From a virus, in IMG/VR virus record IMGVR_UViG_3300037225_000324, positions 1 to 25,655 of that record: a stretch of DNA of 25,655 bases. One strand, given 5' to 3'. Under the pieces are notes generated by a model. It was not told the origin of the DNA and did no database searches. It saw nothing but the letters and a program-made list of their open reading frames with translations. How positions within the stretch are numbered: position 1 is the first letter of the stretch; the number at the start of each line of letters is the position of its first letter. Made by a program: the position numbers and the translations under genes. Positions 14,862-21,989 of this stretch are shown piece after piece.

Positions 14862-16846
14862 ACAAGCACTCCCGAATCAATCATCAGACTTTTACATGAA
14901 TGCTTTTTTTGACAGTTAAAACACTTCTCGTTTTCCTGATATTTTTCCCCATAGCATTCCCCATTAGTAAGTATAGTCCCCTTAACCGTGCTTCTTGCTA
15001 ATATTCCAGTTAAGTCTCCATAGCCAGGAACATCCGGCAAGGTTATGGAAACTTTACGTTTCTGTTTTATCGCATCCTCAATCTCTCGTCCACCATCCCA
15101 GAATTCTGACTTTGGCATTGTGCTAATTTTACCAAAACCCGTGACTGCATAATTAAGAGAATGTGCAAAATGGTCTTGTCCCATCGAAGCGATGAATTCT
15201 CCCACCTCTCCTGTTTTCTCATCAATGTCTTTTACAGACACGCAATTACATAAATGTTTTATAAATGTTTGAAGTAAAACTATATCAATCCCACGAGGTA
15301 AAATTATTTCGTGACTACGAAAATATGATAATGTCAATTTAAGAGAGTTTGTTCGGTCGATGGAAACCTTTCCTTGTTCATCTTGAAATGATGGTTCGAA
15401 AATCTTACTTCCTCTTTCCACGGAAGGATACCAGCAGGAATACACTTTTTCAGGAAACATTTTTAGCAATTTGGAATTTCGGTCACGACCATAGCCTGCG
15501 TCGCATACAACAATATCTGCATCGTAATTTTCTATGATTCTTTTTACGGATTCAACGTGTTCATCTGGGTCATTGGCAGTAATCTTTTCAAGACCAACTA
15601 TTAAAATTTTACCTTTATACGAAGTAACTATAGTTACCCAAGAAGTATCTCCCCAGTCAACCCCGACAGCAACACGCCCATAGAAGGATTCGCTCACGGG
15701 CATAAATAAATGACCATTATCTGTTATACAACTGATTATCTGCCCTTCGGTCACAAGTATATTGTCACCCAAATAGGGTATTCCTAAACAGTAATTAAAG
15801 AAGAGTTGTTTGAATGGGTAGTCCTCTTGTTTCTGCCAAAGAATTTGTGCCGAAATCCACGGAGCATCTAATTGTGAAATTTGATAGAAAGAATTTCCTT
15901 CTGTTGGAAATTTCGCAACCCATTCGCCCTGCCACCTGTCCTCGACTCTTAATTCTTTATCACAATATTTACACACGTAAATATGAATTCCTAATTTATT
16001 TACTGATATTGAAGTTTTGCCTGCAACATCCTCATCCGGTAAAAACGACATTGTTTGAGATTTCCCACAATGAGAACACTTAATAAACCAGTGATATTGT
16101 TTGGACTTATTCCATCCTACATCAACCCCGAAATTAGGGACAGTAGGCGTGGATATATCACGTATCCAACCCCACTTCGACGACTGCAAACTTTCCTCAA
16201 ATGCTATTTTAATACGGGGGTTCATACGGTCAAGTTCATCGAAGAAAGTGCAGTCTGTATCGATACCTTCACCCAACCGTTCCAACTGGCCTGACCGCAG
16301 GAACATAAATGAGTCACGGATTTGTTTCAAGTTTACGTTTTGTATTTGACCTTTCAAGGACAGTAAATATTTACTTTCGTCAATAGCAGGTGCAACACGT
16401 GTATTTGAAAAGTCCTGAACCTGCCTGCCGGACGGCAACGTATAGCAGACCTTTGAATGGTTGTTGGTATCAAGAAACCATAGGGCTTCTGTAACGCAAA
16501 TCTCGGAAACCCCAACCTGCCTGCATTTCCTAAATCCTTTATATGGACTGTTATCTTCAAGTGGTTGAATTAGGAATGGACGTTTTTGAACAAGACTTTC
16601 CCCATCGAACACATAAGGTTTACCTTTAAGTGTCCGATTATTGATAGACCATACGTAGGACGACATATTTGACATTGTTTTTACTACGGTTGCCTCGTCT
16701 ATATCAAGTTTGTCTTTTTCGATAACAGTAGTAGAATTATTGCCAATTTTAGGTGAACAGACCTCGGCAGTTTCGTAATCCTTGGCGATTACCTCGTCAA
16801 AGTTTGTCAGTTCCTGACATATCGCTTTCTGTTTTATTTTTCTCAT
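14858..16846 (-). CDS. terL: Terminase large subunit (GpA-like)
   Basis: A 662-residue DNA-packaging ATPase/nuclease that drives DNA into the prohead and cuts concatemers. The ATPase has a deviant Walker A, FRKCRQVGVSE (about 105-115), and Walker B DCTFFDELDRM (about 198-208). A zinc ribbon follows (Cys 257, 260, 292, 295), as in lambda gpA-type terminases. The nuclease domain has VGVDWGDTSW (Asp about 397), IVVCDAGYGRDRN (Asp about 449) and MGQDHFAHSLNYA (Asp about 558). The C-terminus carries an extra Cys cluster (CFNCQKKHSCKSL). The start follows AAGGATT and overlaps the previous gene by about 50 bases; the end overlaps the HNH gene as ATGA. Confidence 0.92.
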   Translation of the reverse strand: MRKIKQKAICQELTNFDEVIAKDYETAEVCSPKIGNNSTTVIEKDKLDIDEATVVKTMSNMSSYVWSINNRTLKGKPYVFDGESLVQKRPFLIQPLEDNSPYKGFRKCRQVGVSEICVTEALWFLDTNNHSKVCYTLPSGRQVQDFSNTRVAPAIDESKYLLSLKGQIQNVNLKQIRDSFMFLRSGQLERLGEGIDTDCTFFDELDRMNPRIKIAFEESLQSSKWGWIRDISTPTVPNFGVDVGWNKSKQYHWFIKCSHCGKSQTMSFLPDEDVAGKTSISVNKLGIHIYVCKYCDKELRVEDRWQGEWVAKFPTEGNSFYQISQLDAPWISAQILWQKQEDYPFKQLFFNYCLGIPYLGDNILVTEGQIISCITDNGHLFMPVSESFYGRVAVGVDWGDTSWVTIVTSYKGKILIVGLEKITANDPDEHVESVKRIIENYDADIVVCDAGYGRDRNSKLLKMFPEKVYSCWYPSVERGSKIFEPSFQDEQGKVSIDRTNSLKLTLSYFRSHEIILPRGIDIVLLQTFIKHLCNCVSVKDIDEKTGEVGEFIASMGQDHFAHSLNYAVTGFGKISTMPKSEFWDGGREIEDAIKQKRKVSITLPDVPGYGDLTGILARSTVKGTILTNGECYGEKYQENEKCFNCQKKHSCKSLMIDSGVLV

Positions 16847-17084
16847 TTAATCCTTCTTGGTCGCTTTTCCGTTCTTGAACAACCTGCGTATACAGGATGT
16901 TTTTCCCGTGTTCAATAACCATTTTGATAATCTTGTGCTGACTGTGACGAAACACGTATGCAATTTCTCTAATGACAGCATCGACATCACCGACCTTTTC
17001 TGCCGTCCCTAATCTCTCGTAGGTGACGTGCTTGATAATATTTCCTTTCCCGTCATCCTGTATGACAGTCTCGTTTACAAGCAT
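16797..17084 (-). CDS. Hypothetical protein upstream of terminase, 95 aa
   Basis: No family is recognised. It begins MLVNETVIQDDGKGNIIKHV, has a central VIREIAYVFRHSQHKIIKMV helix and a polar tail. The start follows the preceding stop directly and the 3' end overlaps terL by about 50 bases, so the two are co-translated. The small terminase often occupies this place, but no helix-turn-helix is evident, so that is only a positional guess. Confidence 0.65.
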   Translation of the reverse strand: MLVNETVIQDDGKGNIIKHVTYERLGTAEKVGDVDAVIREIAYVFRHSQHKIIKMVIEHGKNILYTQVVQERKSDQEGLNEKNKTESDMSGTDKL

Positions 17085-17744
17085 TTAAGTAATATACCCA
17101 TTTGTTCTCAAAGTTTCAAAAATGGTATTAGCCAATGCACGAGCAAAAACTATCTGGTCATCACCAGTCTCACGAGAACTTGCTACATTAATAGCATACG
17201 AATCCCCAATCTTTACAGTCTTTGTTCCCATATCAGGAATAGGAACAGTTATTCCTAATCCATTCATAACAGTCACAGTTGCCTGCAATAATTCTATGAT
17301 ATACGAAATCGGGTTCTGATTCGCATTAGGAACAAGTTTGGGTGCAGAAACAAAAATTCCGTTAGCATTCAACGCATACAGGCATTGGTTGACCGTTGCC
17401 TGAATATCGGAAACAGAATCCGGCAACTCGTATTTCTGTAATGCCGGTAACGGCGTAAATGCGTGAGTAGTTGAAGGGTCAAGAGCGTGAACGGTTTCCA
17501 AAAGTATCTTGGCCACCCTTTTCACTAAACCGTCAGCGAAATGAGCAGTTTCGGAAAGTCCCTTGGTTGCCTTTTTTGTTAAGCCATCAGCAAAAGCAAC
17601 ACTCTCGGAAAACAATCCCTTACCTACTCTTTTCACTAAACCGTCAGCGAAATGAGCAGTTTCGGAAAATCTTTTACTATCTGCTTTCGCTATTGAATCG
17701 TTTTCGGCAATGCTATCGCTTAAAGATAAAGGTATATCGGCCAT
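17085..17744 (-). CDS. Structural-type protein with SET/SES..FADGL repeats, 219 aa
   Basis: The first about 85 residues are tandem repeats of about 19 residues (SETAHFADGLVKRVGKGL, SESVAFADGLTKKATKGL, SETAHFADGLVKRVAK), of the kind seen in phage virion surface proteins. Two repeats share an exact 40-bp DNA block. The C-terminal about 105 residues are paralogous to most of the protein at 18351-18734 (shared SDIQATVNQC..ALNAN; DDQIVFARALAN..FETLRT-GYI). ATG at 17744 follows AAGGGGG. It is probably a decoration or fibre-like virion protein (inference). Confidence 0.75.
   Translation of the reverse strand: MADIPLSLSDSIAENDSIAKADSKRFSETAHFADGLVKRVGKGLFSESVAFADGLTKKATKGLSETAHFADGLVKRVAKILLETVHALDPSTTHAFTPLPALQKYELPDSVSDIQATVNQCLYALNANGIFVSAPKLVPNANQNPISYIIELLQATVTVMNGLGITVPIPDMGTKTVKIGDSYAINVASSRETGDDQIVFARALANTIFETLRTNGYIT
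17518..17668 (-). repeat. Exact 40-bp direct repeat, 111 bp apart
   Basis: The 40 bases at 17518-17557 recur exactly at 17629-17668, 111 bp (37 codons) later, inside the repeat region of the 219-residue protein. The intervening unit is diverged. Exact identity including third positions suggests recent duplication or gene conversion. Confidence 0.85.
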
Positions 17745-17764
17745 TTTATCCCCCTTATAAATAA

Positions 17765-17823
17765 AACACCAGTTCGGAACATCCGACAGCCGAAAGACCG
17801 TCGGACGTCCGAATTGTGGTGTT
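17765..17823 (-). terminator. Large hairpin between two structural genes
   Basis: Three nested stems pair across a 12-base loop: AACACCA with TGGTGTT (17765-17771/17817-17823), TTCGGA with TCCGAA (17773-17778/17808-17813) and TCCGAC with GTCGGA (17782-17787/17800-17805). On the minus strand it is followed by TTTTATTT, so it can act as a partial terminator that lowers transcription of terL and the head genes relative to the structural genes before it. Confidence 0.6.
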
Positions 17824-17828
17824 CTATT

Positions 17829-18305
17829 TTACGAGATTGTTACCTGCCAGGTGATTGTCAGCGTGTCGCCAGTATCTTTGCTGATAGGTGCGAACACTTG
17901 ACGAGCAAACAATGTTCCGCCAGTTACAAGACTCCACAGTCCTGCTTCTGCGATAATCTGCAACGTTGCAGGATTACCGGCGGCGAATACACCGATTGCC
18001 TGATAAACTGCACCGGCAGAAGTAATCGTGTTCGTTGGGCGTGTTCCAACTGCCGCTCCCAACGCCACATTACCCACAGCCAATGGTAGAATAGTTCCGT
18101 CGTCCGTCCCTATTGCCATAAACGGCATAAACGGTGCGGCATTTGTTGCCGCCGCCATAAATGCGGCAAGAGCAGTTTTGCCGGCAGTCACAACAAGGTT
18201 ATTAACCTCACGTGTTTCCTTGACTTTGCCGTCCTTACCTGTCAGCACGGCGGTAAATTTACCCGTCGCCTTAATACCCTCTTTCAAACTATCCTTGTCT
18301 CCCAT
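17829..18305 (-). CDS. Phage structural-type protein, 158 aa
   Basis: It begins MGDKDSLKEGIKATGKFTAV with KDGKVKETREVNNLVVTAGK, then hydrophobic PFMPFMAIGTDDGT and a beta-rich C-terminal half (TLTITWQVTIS). This arrangement (polar start, NLVV..GK, then AIGT) is recognisable from many small phage virion proteins near tail or neck genes, commonly annotated only as structural. It is flanked by hairpins on both sides. ATG at 18305 follows GGGGGAAATAGAA. Confidence 0.7.
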   Translation of the reverse strand: MGDKDSLKEGIKATGKFTAVLTGKDGKVKETREVNNLVVTAGKTALAAFMAAATNAAPFMPFMAIGTDDGTILPLAVGNVALGAAVGTRPTNTITSAGAVYQAIGVFAAGNPATLQIIAEAGLWSLVTGGTLFARQVFAPISKDTGDTLTITWQVTIS

Positions 18306-18324
18306 TTCTATTTCCCCCTTTTTA

Positions 18325-18346
18325 TTTGTCGAACTGGTTCGACAAA
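18325..18346 (-). other. Perfect hairpin in the leader of the 158-aa gene
   Basis: TTTGTCGAAC and GTTCGACAAA form a perfect inverted repeat with a two-base centre. On the minus strand it is followed by A-rich sequence and the GGGGG ribosome site, so it is more likely an mRNA 5' stabiliser or processing site than a terminator. Confidence 0.55.
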
Positions 18347-18350
18347 TGTT

Positions 18351-18734
18351 TTATGCTATATAAGTGGCCGTCCTTAACGCATTGAATAATGCGATGGCCG
18401 TTTTTGTTGCCAGAACTATTTGGTTATCGTTGGTATAGGCAACATTGCCTATAACTGTTGCATTCTGTCCACCAATACTTTTGATTGTGTCACCAAAAGT
18501 AGGCAGAGTAAAAGCAATGGATTTAGCGACCATTGCCGCCTCAACTGCCTTGTTGAGTTTTATCAATGTATCAATCGGCGTGTCGCCGGCAACGTAGGTC
18601 GGTAACGTCACAGTAACGCTATTTGCTACGAGTGCAGAGATGCACTGGTTGATAATACTTTTGCATTTTGAAATATCATCATTTATTTCCAGTCCGAACA
18701 AGGTCGAACTTGGTGACTGCGGGACTACTGGCAT
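18351..18734 (-). CDS. Structural-type protein, 127 aa, paralogue of the 219-aa protein
   Basis: First gene of the late operon. It begins MPVVPQSPSSTLFGLEINDD. The body (SIINQCISALVANSVTVTLP; DTPIDTLIKLNKAVEAAM; NDNQIVLATKTAIALFNALR, then TATYIA) aligns along its length with the C-terminal domain of the protein at 17085-17744, so the two arose by duplication. No named family. ATG at 18734 has AGGGGGTGA upstream. High, early placement behind the strong promoter at 18805-18840 fits an abundant virion component. Confidence 0.72.
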   Translation of the reverse strand: MPVVPQSPSSTLFGLEINDDISKCKSIINQCISALVANSVTVTLPTYVAGDTPIDTLIKLNKAVEAAMVAKSIAFTLPTFGDTIKSIGGQNATVIGNVAYTNDNQIVLATKTAIALFNALRTATYIA

Positions 18735-18765
18735 TCTTAATTCACCCCCTTATGATTTATGAAAC

Positions 18766-18785
18766 TTATCCACAACTTTTCCACA
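18766..18785 (-). promoter_or_regulatory. DnaA-box-like pair in the late leader
   Basis: TTATCCACA (18766-18774) is an exact DnaA-box consensus and TTTTCCACA (18777-18785) differs by one base. CTTACTAACA follows, matching the repeat unit in the leader at 519-540. Both lie in the transcribed leader of the late promoter. Confidence 0.4.
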
Positions 18786-18804
18786 ACTTACTAACATATC
18801 TTAC

Positions 18805-18840
18805 CCTGATTATACCACAAGATATTGTATTGTCAAGTCT
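18805..18840 (-). promoter_or_regulatory. Late-operon promoter with internal near-palindrome (copy 2)
   Basis: TTGACA (18836-18831), a 16-base spacer and TATAAT (18814-18809) are exact consensus boxes. The spacer has ACAATATCTTGT, a palindrome with one mismatched pair. The block is nearly identical to that at 560-595, so both are probably controlled by the same regulator. It drives the gene at 18734 and probably the whole packaging/head operon. Confidence 0.75.
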
Positions 18841-18848
18841 TTTTACAA

Positions 18849-18884
18849 TAAAAAAGCCGTTCAGGGAATTATCCCCAAACGGCT
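18849..18884 (-). terminator. Rho-independent terminator of the early region
   Basis: On the minus strand AGCCGTT...AACGGCT, with an inner GGGGATAATTCCC pairing, is followed by TTTTTT. It lies 24 bases after the phosphatase gene and directly before the late promoter, so it separates the two transcription units. Confidence 0.82.
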
Positions 18885-18907
18885 AATATATTATAATATA
18901 TTATACT

Positions 18908-19624
18908 TTAAATCGTAACTATCTGCAAATCCGTAGTCTTTTCCGGTTCAGCACCCTTTTCCAGAATAGCAATCCTGCGTCCTAAAATTTTTGATGTGAA
19001 AGAATAATCAGTGGTTATCAATGTCATACATTTATTTTCCATGCTATGTGTCAAAACACTTGTATCGTGGCCACGAATAAGAAATTTCTTATTAACCGCA
19101 TCCAACCTCGCCTGGAATCTCTCTTGATATTGAGATAGACTTTTAAGATTTTCCAACCGTCCCCAAGTAATATCCTCGAATCTGGATGACGTCATAGTCA
19201 ATTTAATATCGTTTATTTCTTTAATATCGTTGAGAAATGGTAGCATACCGTGCAATGCAATAATACCACCAATTGAAACAGCCAATGGCAACTTACTGAA
19301 CTTATCAGCATAATAATTATATTCCTGCGAATTAGGAATAAGACTTTCAGACCAGTCTGCCGGACTAAATTCACCCATAAAGTATGTTTCGTGATTACCC
19401 ATCAATAAAATGACATTTTCGGGATAACGGTTTCTTAATCCTAAAAGAAAGTCGATATTTTCCTGTGATTGATTACCCCTGTCAACGTAATCCCCCAAGA
19501 ATATAAGACGTTCAAGGTCTGGCGGAAACATTTCAACCACCTTTTTTGTGGCCTCAAAGTCCCCATGCGTATCCCCAATGAATATCGTCCGCCGGTCGTT
19601 ATCCAGTTCCAGTAATTTGTCCAT
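18908..19624 (-). CDS. PPP-family serine/threonine protein phosphatase
   Basis: A 238-residue metallophosphatase like lambda PP221. All metal and phosphate motifs are present: GDTHGDF (Asp18, His20), GDYVDRG (Asp45, Arg49), MGNHET (Asn77, His78), IIALHGM (His125) and FLIRGHDTS (His186). It would remove phosphate from Ser/Thr or other phosphorylated host or phage substrates, or hydrolyse dinucleoside polyphosphates as related enzymes do. It has its own consensus promoter 20 bases upstream of the ATG, with GAGGG just before the start, and is followed by a terminator, so it is a single-gene unit. Pairing with the kinase-like domain at 4521-7619 is an intriguing but untested idea. Confidence 0.92.
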   Translation of the reverse strand: MDKLLELDNDRRTIFIGDTHGDFEATKKVVEMFPPDLERLIFLGDYVDRGNQSQENIDFLLGLRNRYPENVILLMGNHETYFMGEFSPADWSESLIPNSQEYNYYADKFSKLPLAVSIGGIIALHGMLPFLNDIKEINDIKLTMTSSRFEDITWGRLENLKSLSQYQERFQARLDAVNKKFLIRGHDTSVLTHSMENKCMTLITTDYSFTSKILGRRIAILEKGAEPEKTTDLQIVTI

Positions 19625-19643
19625 CTTCCCTCACCCCGACTAC

Positions 19644-19672
19644 ATTATAACATATTATACTATATTTGTCAA
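19644..19672 (-). promoter_or_regulatory. Promoter of the phosphatase gene
   Basis: TTGACA (19672-19667), 17 bases and TATAAT (19649-19644) are exact consensus boxes on the minus strand, with the phosphatase ATG 20 bases beyond. Confidence 0.82.
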
Positions 19673-19688
19673 GTAAAAAAACAACTAT

Positions 19689-20093
19689 TTAAGCAGTCTT
19701 TGGGGCGGATTTGGACTGTTCGTAAGCCTGTCTCTGTTTCTCAAGAATCAGTTTTTTGTTCTTTTTATAATAACTGCGACCATACTTCTTAATATATTCT
19801 CTGTTATTTATATAATTCTCATGCTTTTTCCCTTTTAATACACTCTTATTCTTTAAGTAATATTCTTGTTGAAACTTTTTTATCTTGTTTTTGTCACGTT
19901 CACGCCATGCCTTGTATTTATCCGGATTATTTTTATAAAATGACTGACGATAATCCTTAAAATATTCCCTATGTTCAGCGTAATATTTCTTGGAATGTGC
20001 ATTCAAATATTTTTTATGGACAGCATAATATTTCAGAAAATATGCTTTCCTGTATGCTTTCATATCGTCTGTCTTTTTAATTTTCTTTGTCAT
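19689..20093 (-). CDS. Lys/Tyr-rich repeat protein related to HNH N-terminal regions
   Basis: A 134-residue very basic protein made of short repeats around K-x-Y-x-K-x-Y-Y-x-x-N/H (AYRKAYFLKYY, YLNAHSKKYYAEHREYF, EYIKKYGRSYYKKNKK). Such repeats are found N-terminal to HNH domains in phage endonucleases, where they are thought to bind DNA, but no HNH motif is present here. It may be a truncated homing endonuclease or a stand-alone nucleic-acid-binding protein. ATG at 20093 follows AAAGGG; the upstream TTG is unlikely. It comes directly after a structured noncoding region. Confidence 0.7.
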   Translation of the reverse strand: MTKKIKKTDDMKAYRKAYFLKYYAVHKKYLNAHSKKYYAEHREYFKDYRQSFYKNNPDKYKAWRERDKNKIKKFQQEYYLKNKSVLKGKKHENYINNREYIKKYGRSYYKKNKKLILEKQRQAYEQSKSAPKTA

Positions 20094-20112
20094 AGTTTCC
20101 CTTTTTATTTGC

Positions 20113-20236
20113 AAGACACGGCGAATTCACCCATCCGCCGGTGGAATGACCCACCTATTGTCCTATAGGCTTTTACGTGTCTTATTTAATCGCAGGGTCG
20201 TTTTCACGGACAGACCTTCAAAGTGCTGTCCAACCC
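20113..20236 (-). ncRNA. Candidate structured RNA in the leader of the Lys/Tyr-rich gene
   Basis: Two compact domains are seen on the minus strand. The 5' one (20236-20195) is closed by GGGT/ACCC and holds GGACAG...CTGTCC with an inner ACTT-TGA-AGGT stem, then CGT-GAAA-ACG with a GNRA tetraloop. The 3' one (20183-20113) is closed by AAGACAC/GTGTCTT and holds CCTAT/ATAGG, GGTGG/CCACC and GGCGG/TCGCC hairpins. The density of stems and the tetraloop argue for a folded RNA (riboswitch, leader or mobile-element RNA). It does not match tRNA rules, and no known class is claimed. Confidence 0.5.
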
Positions 20237-20247
20237 ACGAATAAATA

Positions 20248-20727
20248 TTATTTTTTATTCTTTTCTTTCTCTTTCAAATAATAATCGCAATAATCAAGAT
20301 TGCTCTTAATTTTTGCCTTACAGTCATCTGTTGCGTCGGCAAGTAAAGAAGCCTGTTCAAGCAATACCTTTGCTTTTTCTAAATCAACAGTGCTATCTTT
20401 CTTATGTGCCTTTATATACATAAATCCTGCGTCGTTAAGCATCCAAGCCTGAATATCTAATCGGCCAAGACCAAACGCCTGTTTTTCTGCTTTAAGAAAT
20501 TCCTCAACTGCTTCCAGTAACTTTCCTTCCGCTTCCAATTTCCAAGCGGCGTCACGGTGTAGTTTAAAACCATCCCAAGAAATTTCCTCTTTGGCAACAG
20601 GTGCAACAACAGCAGGTGCTTTCACGTCAGCCTTTGGTGCAGGTGCTATGGCTTTATCACCGGCATTAACGGCAACCGCCAAAAAAATCATACCTACCCA
20701 AATCATAATTACTTTTTTCCAATCCAT
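20248..20727 (-). CDS. Exported or membrane-anchored helical-repeat protein
   Basis: A 159-residue protein with an N-terminal signal or anchor (MDWKKVIMIWVGMIFLAVAV then NAGDK), an Ala/Pro/Val-rich linker (about 26-50) and a TPR-like helical part (AWKLEAEGKLLEAVEEFLKA; QAWMLNDAGFMYIKAHKK; KAKVLLEQASLLAD). ATG at 20727 is chosen because GGGGGTGA is well spaced from it; an in-frame ATG at 20757 would place that site inside the gene. It could act at the cell envelope during infection. It follows a small membrane-protein gene. Confidence 0.78.
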   Translation of the reverse strand: MDWKKVIMIWVGMIFLAVAVNAGDKAIAPAPKADVKAPAVVAPVAKEEISWDGFKLHRDAAWKLEAEGKLLEAVEEFLKAEKQAFGLGRLDIQAWMLNDAGFMYIKAHKKDSTVDLEKAKVLLEQASLLADATDDCKAKIKSNLDYCDYYLKEKEKNKK

Positions 20728-20749
20728 TTCGTTTTCACCCCCTTTTCTT

Positions 20750-20866
20750 TTAACCATTTTTCTTACTATCTCTCCTTATTATCCAAGCAACAATGCTTAT
20801 CACCAATAATAGCAAAACTATTTTTATCGGCACAAAATTATTATGAATATATGTTTTTATGTCCAT
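20750..20866 (-). CDS. Tiny single-pass membrane protein, 38 aa
   Basis: ATG at 20866 begins MDIKTYIHNNFVPIK and continues into a clear membrane helix, IVLLLLVISIVAWII, with a basic RRDSKK tail. It overlaps the end of the nucleotidyltransferase gene and ends just before the ribosome site of the exported-protein gene, so it fits the operon. The ribosome site is weak. Function is unknown. Confidence 0.55.
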   Translation of the reverse strand: MDIKTYIHNNFVPIKIVLLLLVISIVAWIIRRDSKKNG

Positions 20867-21357
20867 GAACCAGTTCTCACTTCGGGTTCTACCCAGGGTA
20901 ACTGTAATGTCCTAAAAATATCAATTTCTTCCTTTATGTTTGACAATGGTTCGGGCGGAAATTCATCATCACCTGTATTTGGGGATAACCTACAAAGTCG
21001 GGCATTCTTACTACAGAATCCCTTTGTTCTAATAAAACACATAAAACTGTGAATCCACTCTGCCGAGCCGGTTCTGATTAAGAAATTCATGGCATAAGTT
21101 TCTGGTGTGCATAAAAACAGGTCTATTTTTTCGCCCTCATAATTAAACATCCAATACTTATCTTTGCCTTTAATGAGTTTGATATTGTTGTCTTGACGCC
21201 ATTTTTCAAGAGTCCAAAAAGGAACAACCACTAATTCGATGTCGTGAGGGTCAACCTTTTTACGTCTCACTCCACCAGCGATTTCCACCCGTGAACAATA
21301 CGGTTTTATTTCGCCAATCAATTTATTCGTTATTGTCAATGCCTGATTATAGTTCAT
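20857..21357 (-). CDS. Minimal PolX-like nucleotidyltransferase
   Basis: A 166-residue protein matching the palm and C-terminal end of family X DNA polymerases (pol beta fold). It has the phosphate-binding VEIAGGVRRKK, the metal-binding pair DPHDIELVV (Asp39, Glu41), the third acidic residue in EGEKIDLFL (Asp79) and FLIRTGSAEWIH. The end, EEIDIFRTLQLPWVEPEVR, corresponds to the EEEIF..LGL.YI.PE.R end of PolX proteins. Usual PolX proteins are over 300 residues; the 8-kDa and fingers helix-hairpin-helix domains are missing. It may add nucleotides to DNA or RNA ends or to a protein. ATG at 21357 overlaps the previous stop (ATGA). Confidence 0.82.
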   Translation of the reverse strand: MNYNQALTITNKLIGEIKPYCSRVEIAGGVRRKKVDPHDIELVVVPFWTLEKWRQDNNIKLIKGKDKYWMFNYEGEKIDLFLCTPETYAMNFLIRTGSAEWIHSFMCFIRTKGFCSKNARLCRLSPNTGDDEFPPEPLSNIKEEIDIFRTLQLPWVEPEVRTGSWT

Positions 21358-21569
21358 GGCGTTTTCTCATTCTCATTTGCACCCAATACGGTTTTCCATA
21401 ATTCGTTTTGTTCAGCAAGACGCTTGGCTTTTGCCTCGGTTTCTTTTGCGTCGCCTTTCTGATAATACGGACAACCCTGAAATTGATGTGGAGTGCAAGA
21501 ATAAAAAAACTTGCAACCACGGCATTTATTCCGTGTAAAAAATTTTCTGATTTTCTTTATAATATTCAT
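21354..21569 (-). CDS. Small cysteine-rich protein, 71 aa
   Basis: It starts with a basic MNIIKKIRKFFTRNK segment, then CRGCKFFYSC and GCPYYQ, which could bind one metal, and ends with a charged helix. No family is recognised. ATG at 21569 follows GAGG, and an exact promoter lies so close upstream that the mRNA leader would be only a few bases long. It is translationally coupled to the nucleotidyltransferase. Confidence 0.7.
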   Translation of the reverse strand: MNIIKKIRKFFTRNKCRGCKFFYSCTPHQFQGCPYYQKGDAKETEAKAKRLAEQNELWKTVLGANENEKTP

Positions 21570-21578
21570 TTTGTCCTC

Positions 21579-21607
21579 ATTATACCATAGATTTTACTTT
21601 TTGTCAA
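21579..21607 (-). promoter_or_regulatory. Consensus promoter before the Cys-rich gene
   Basis: TTGACA (21607-21602), 17 bases and TATAAT (21584-21579) on the minus strand. The ATG is at 21569, so the expected transcription start falls within about five bases of the start codon. Confidence 0.82.
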
Positions 21608-21616
21608 GTAAAAAAT

Positions 21617-21757
21617 CTACTTGGCTTTGCGTCTTTCCAATTGGTGTAATTTCCTCGCCGTCTTATTCTTGACCCTACGCCGATTATATTTCCTTTGGAT
21701 GTAATGTAAATAATGATTAGCCTTTACCGGTTTATTTTGTTTCTTTTTTTTTGCCAT
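21617..21757 (-). CDS. Small very basic protein, 46 aa
   Basis: It begins MAKKKKQNKPVKANHYLHYI and is rich in Lys/Arg to the end (RRKAK), suggesting nucleic-acid binding. GGAGGG lies seven bases before the ATG at 21757, which starts two bases after the preceding stop. It ends in TAG just before the promoter at 21579-21607, good evidence that TAG is a true stop in this genome. Confidence 0.65.
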   Translation of the reverse strand: MAKKKKQNKPVKANHYLHYIQRKYNRRRVKNKTARKLHQLERRKAK

Positions 21758-21759
21758 TT

Positions 21760-21987
21760 TCAATCCCTCCAATGTTTTTCGTCAAGCGTCGGGAACAAAA
21801 CCATTGCTACTACTTTTGGTATTTTATCCCCGTGTCTTGCAACATCCTCATATTCCTCGCTATGATTATACCCTGGCACGGCATCACAATACGCTGACCA
21901 GTCCCAATGTTCCTCATCGAGTTTATCTATCATTGCCACCGCAAGAACCCTTGACGCAAGAGCAACATATCTATAAGTCCTTTCCAT
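21760..21987 (-). CDS. Hypothetical protein, 75 aa
   Basis: It begins MERTYRYVALASRVLAVAMI and contains two similar short segments (KLDEEHWDWS and TLDEKHWRD). No family is recognised. ATG at 21987 is preferred; the earlier GTG at 21996 is only two bases from GGGAG. Confidence 0.6.
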   Translation of the reverse strand: MERTYRYVALASRVLAVAMIDKLDEEHWDWSAYCDAVPGYNHSEEYEDVARHGDKIPKVVAMVLFPTLDEKHWRD

Positions 21988-21989
21988 AG

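Noticed and set aside
17765-17823. Attachment site or phage origin
   Set aside because: The nested stems are explained as a terminator-like hairpin; no integrase, iterons or replication genes are nearby.
20113-20183. tRNA
   Set aside because: A closing stem and three hairpins exist, but stem and loop sizes do not fit, there is no TTCRA T-loop, and no proper anticodon arm.
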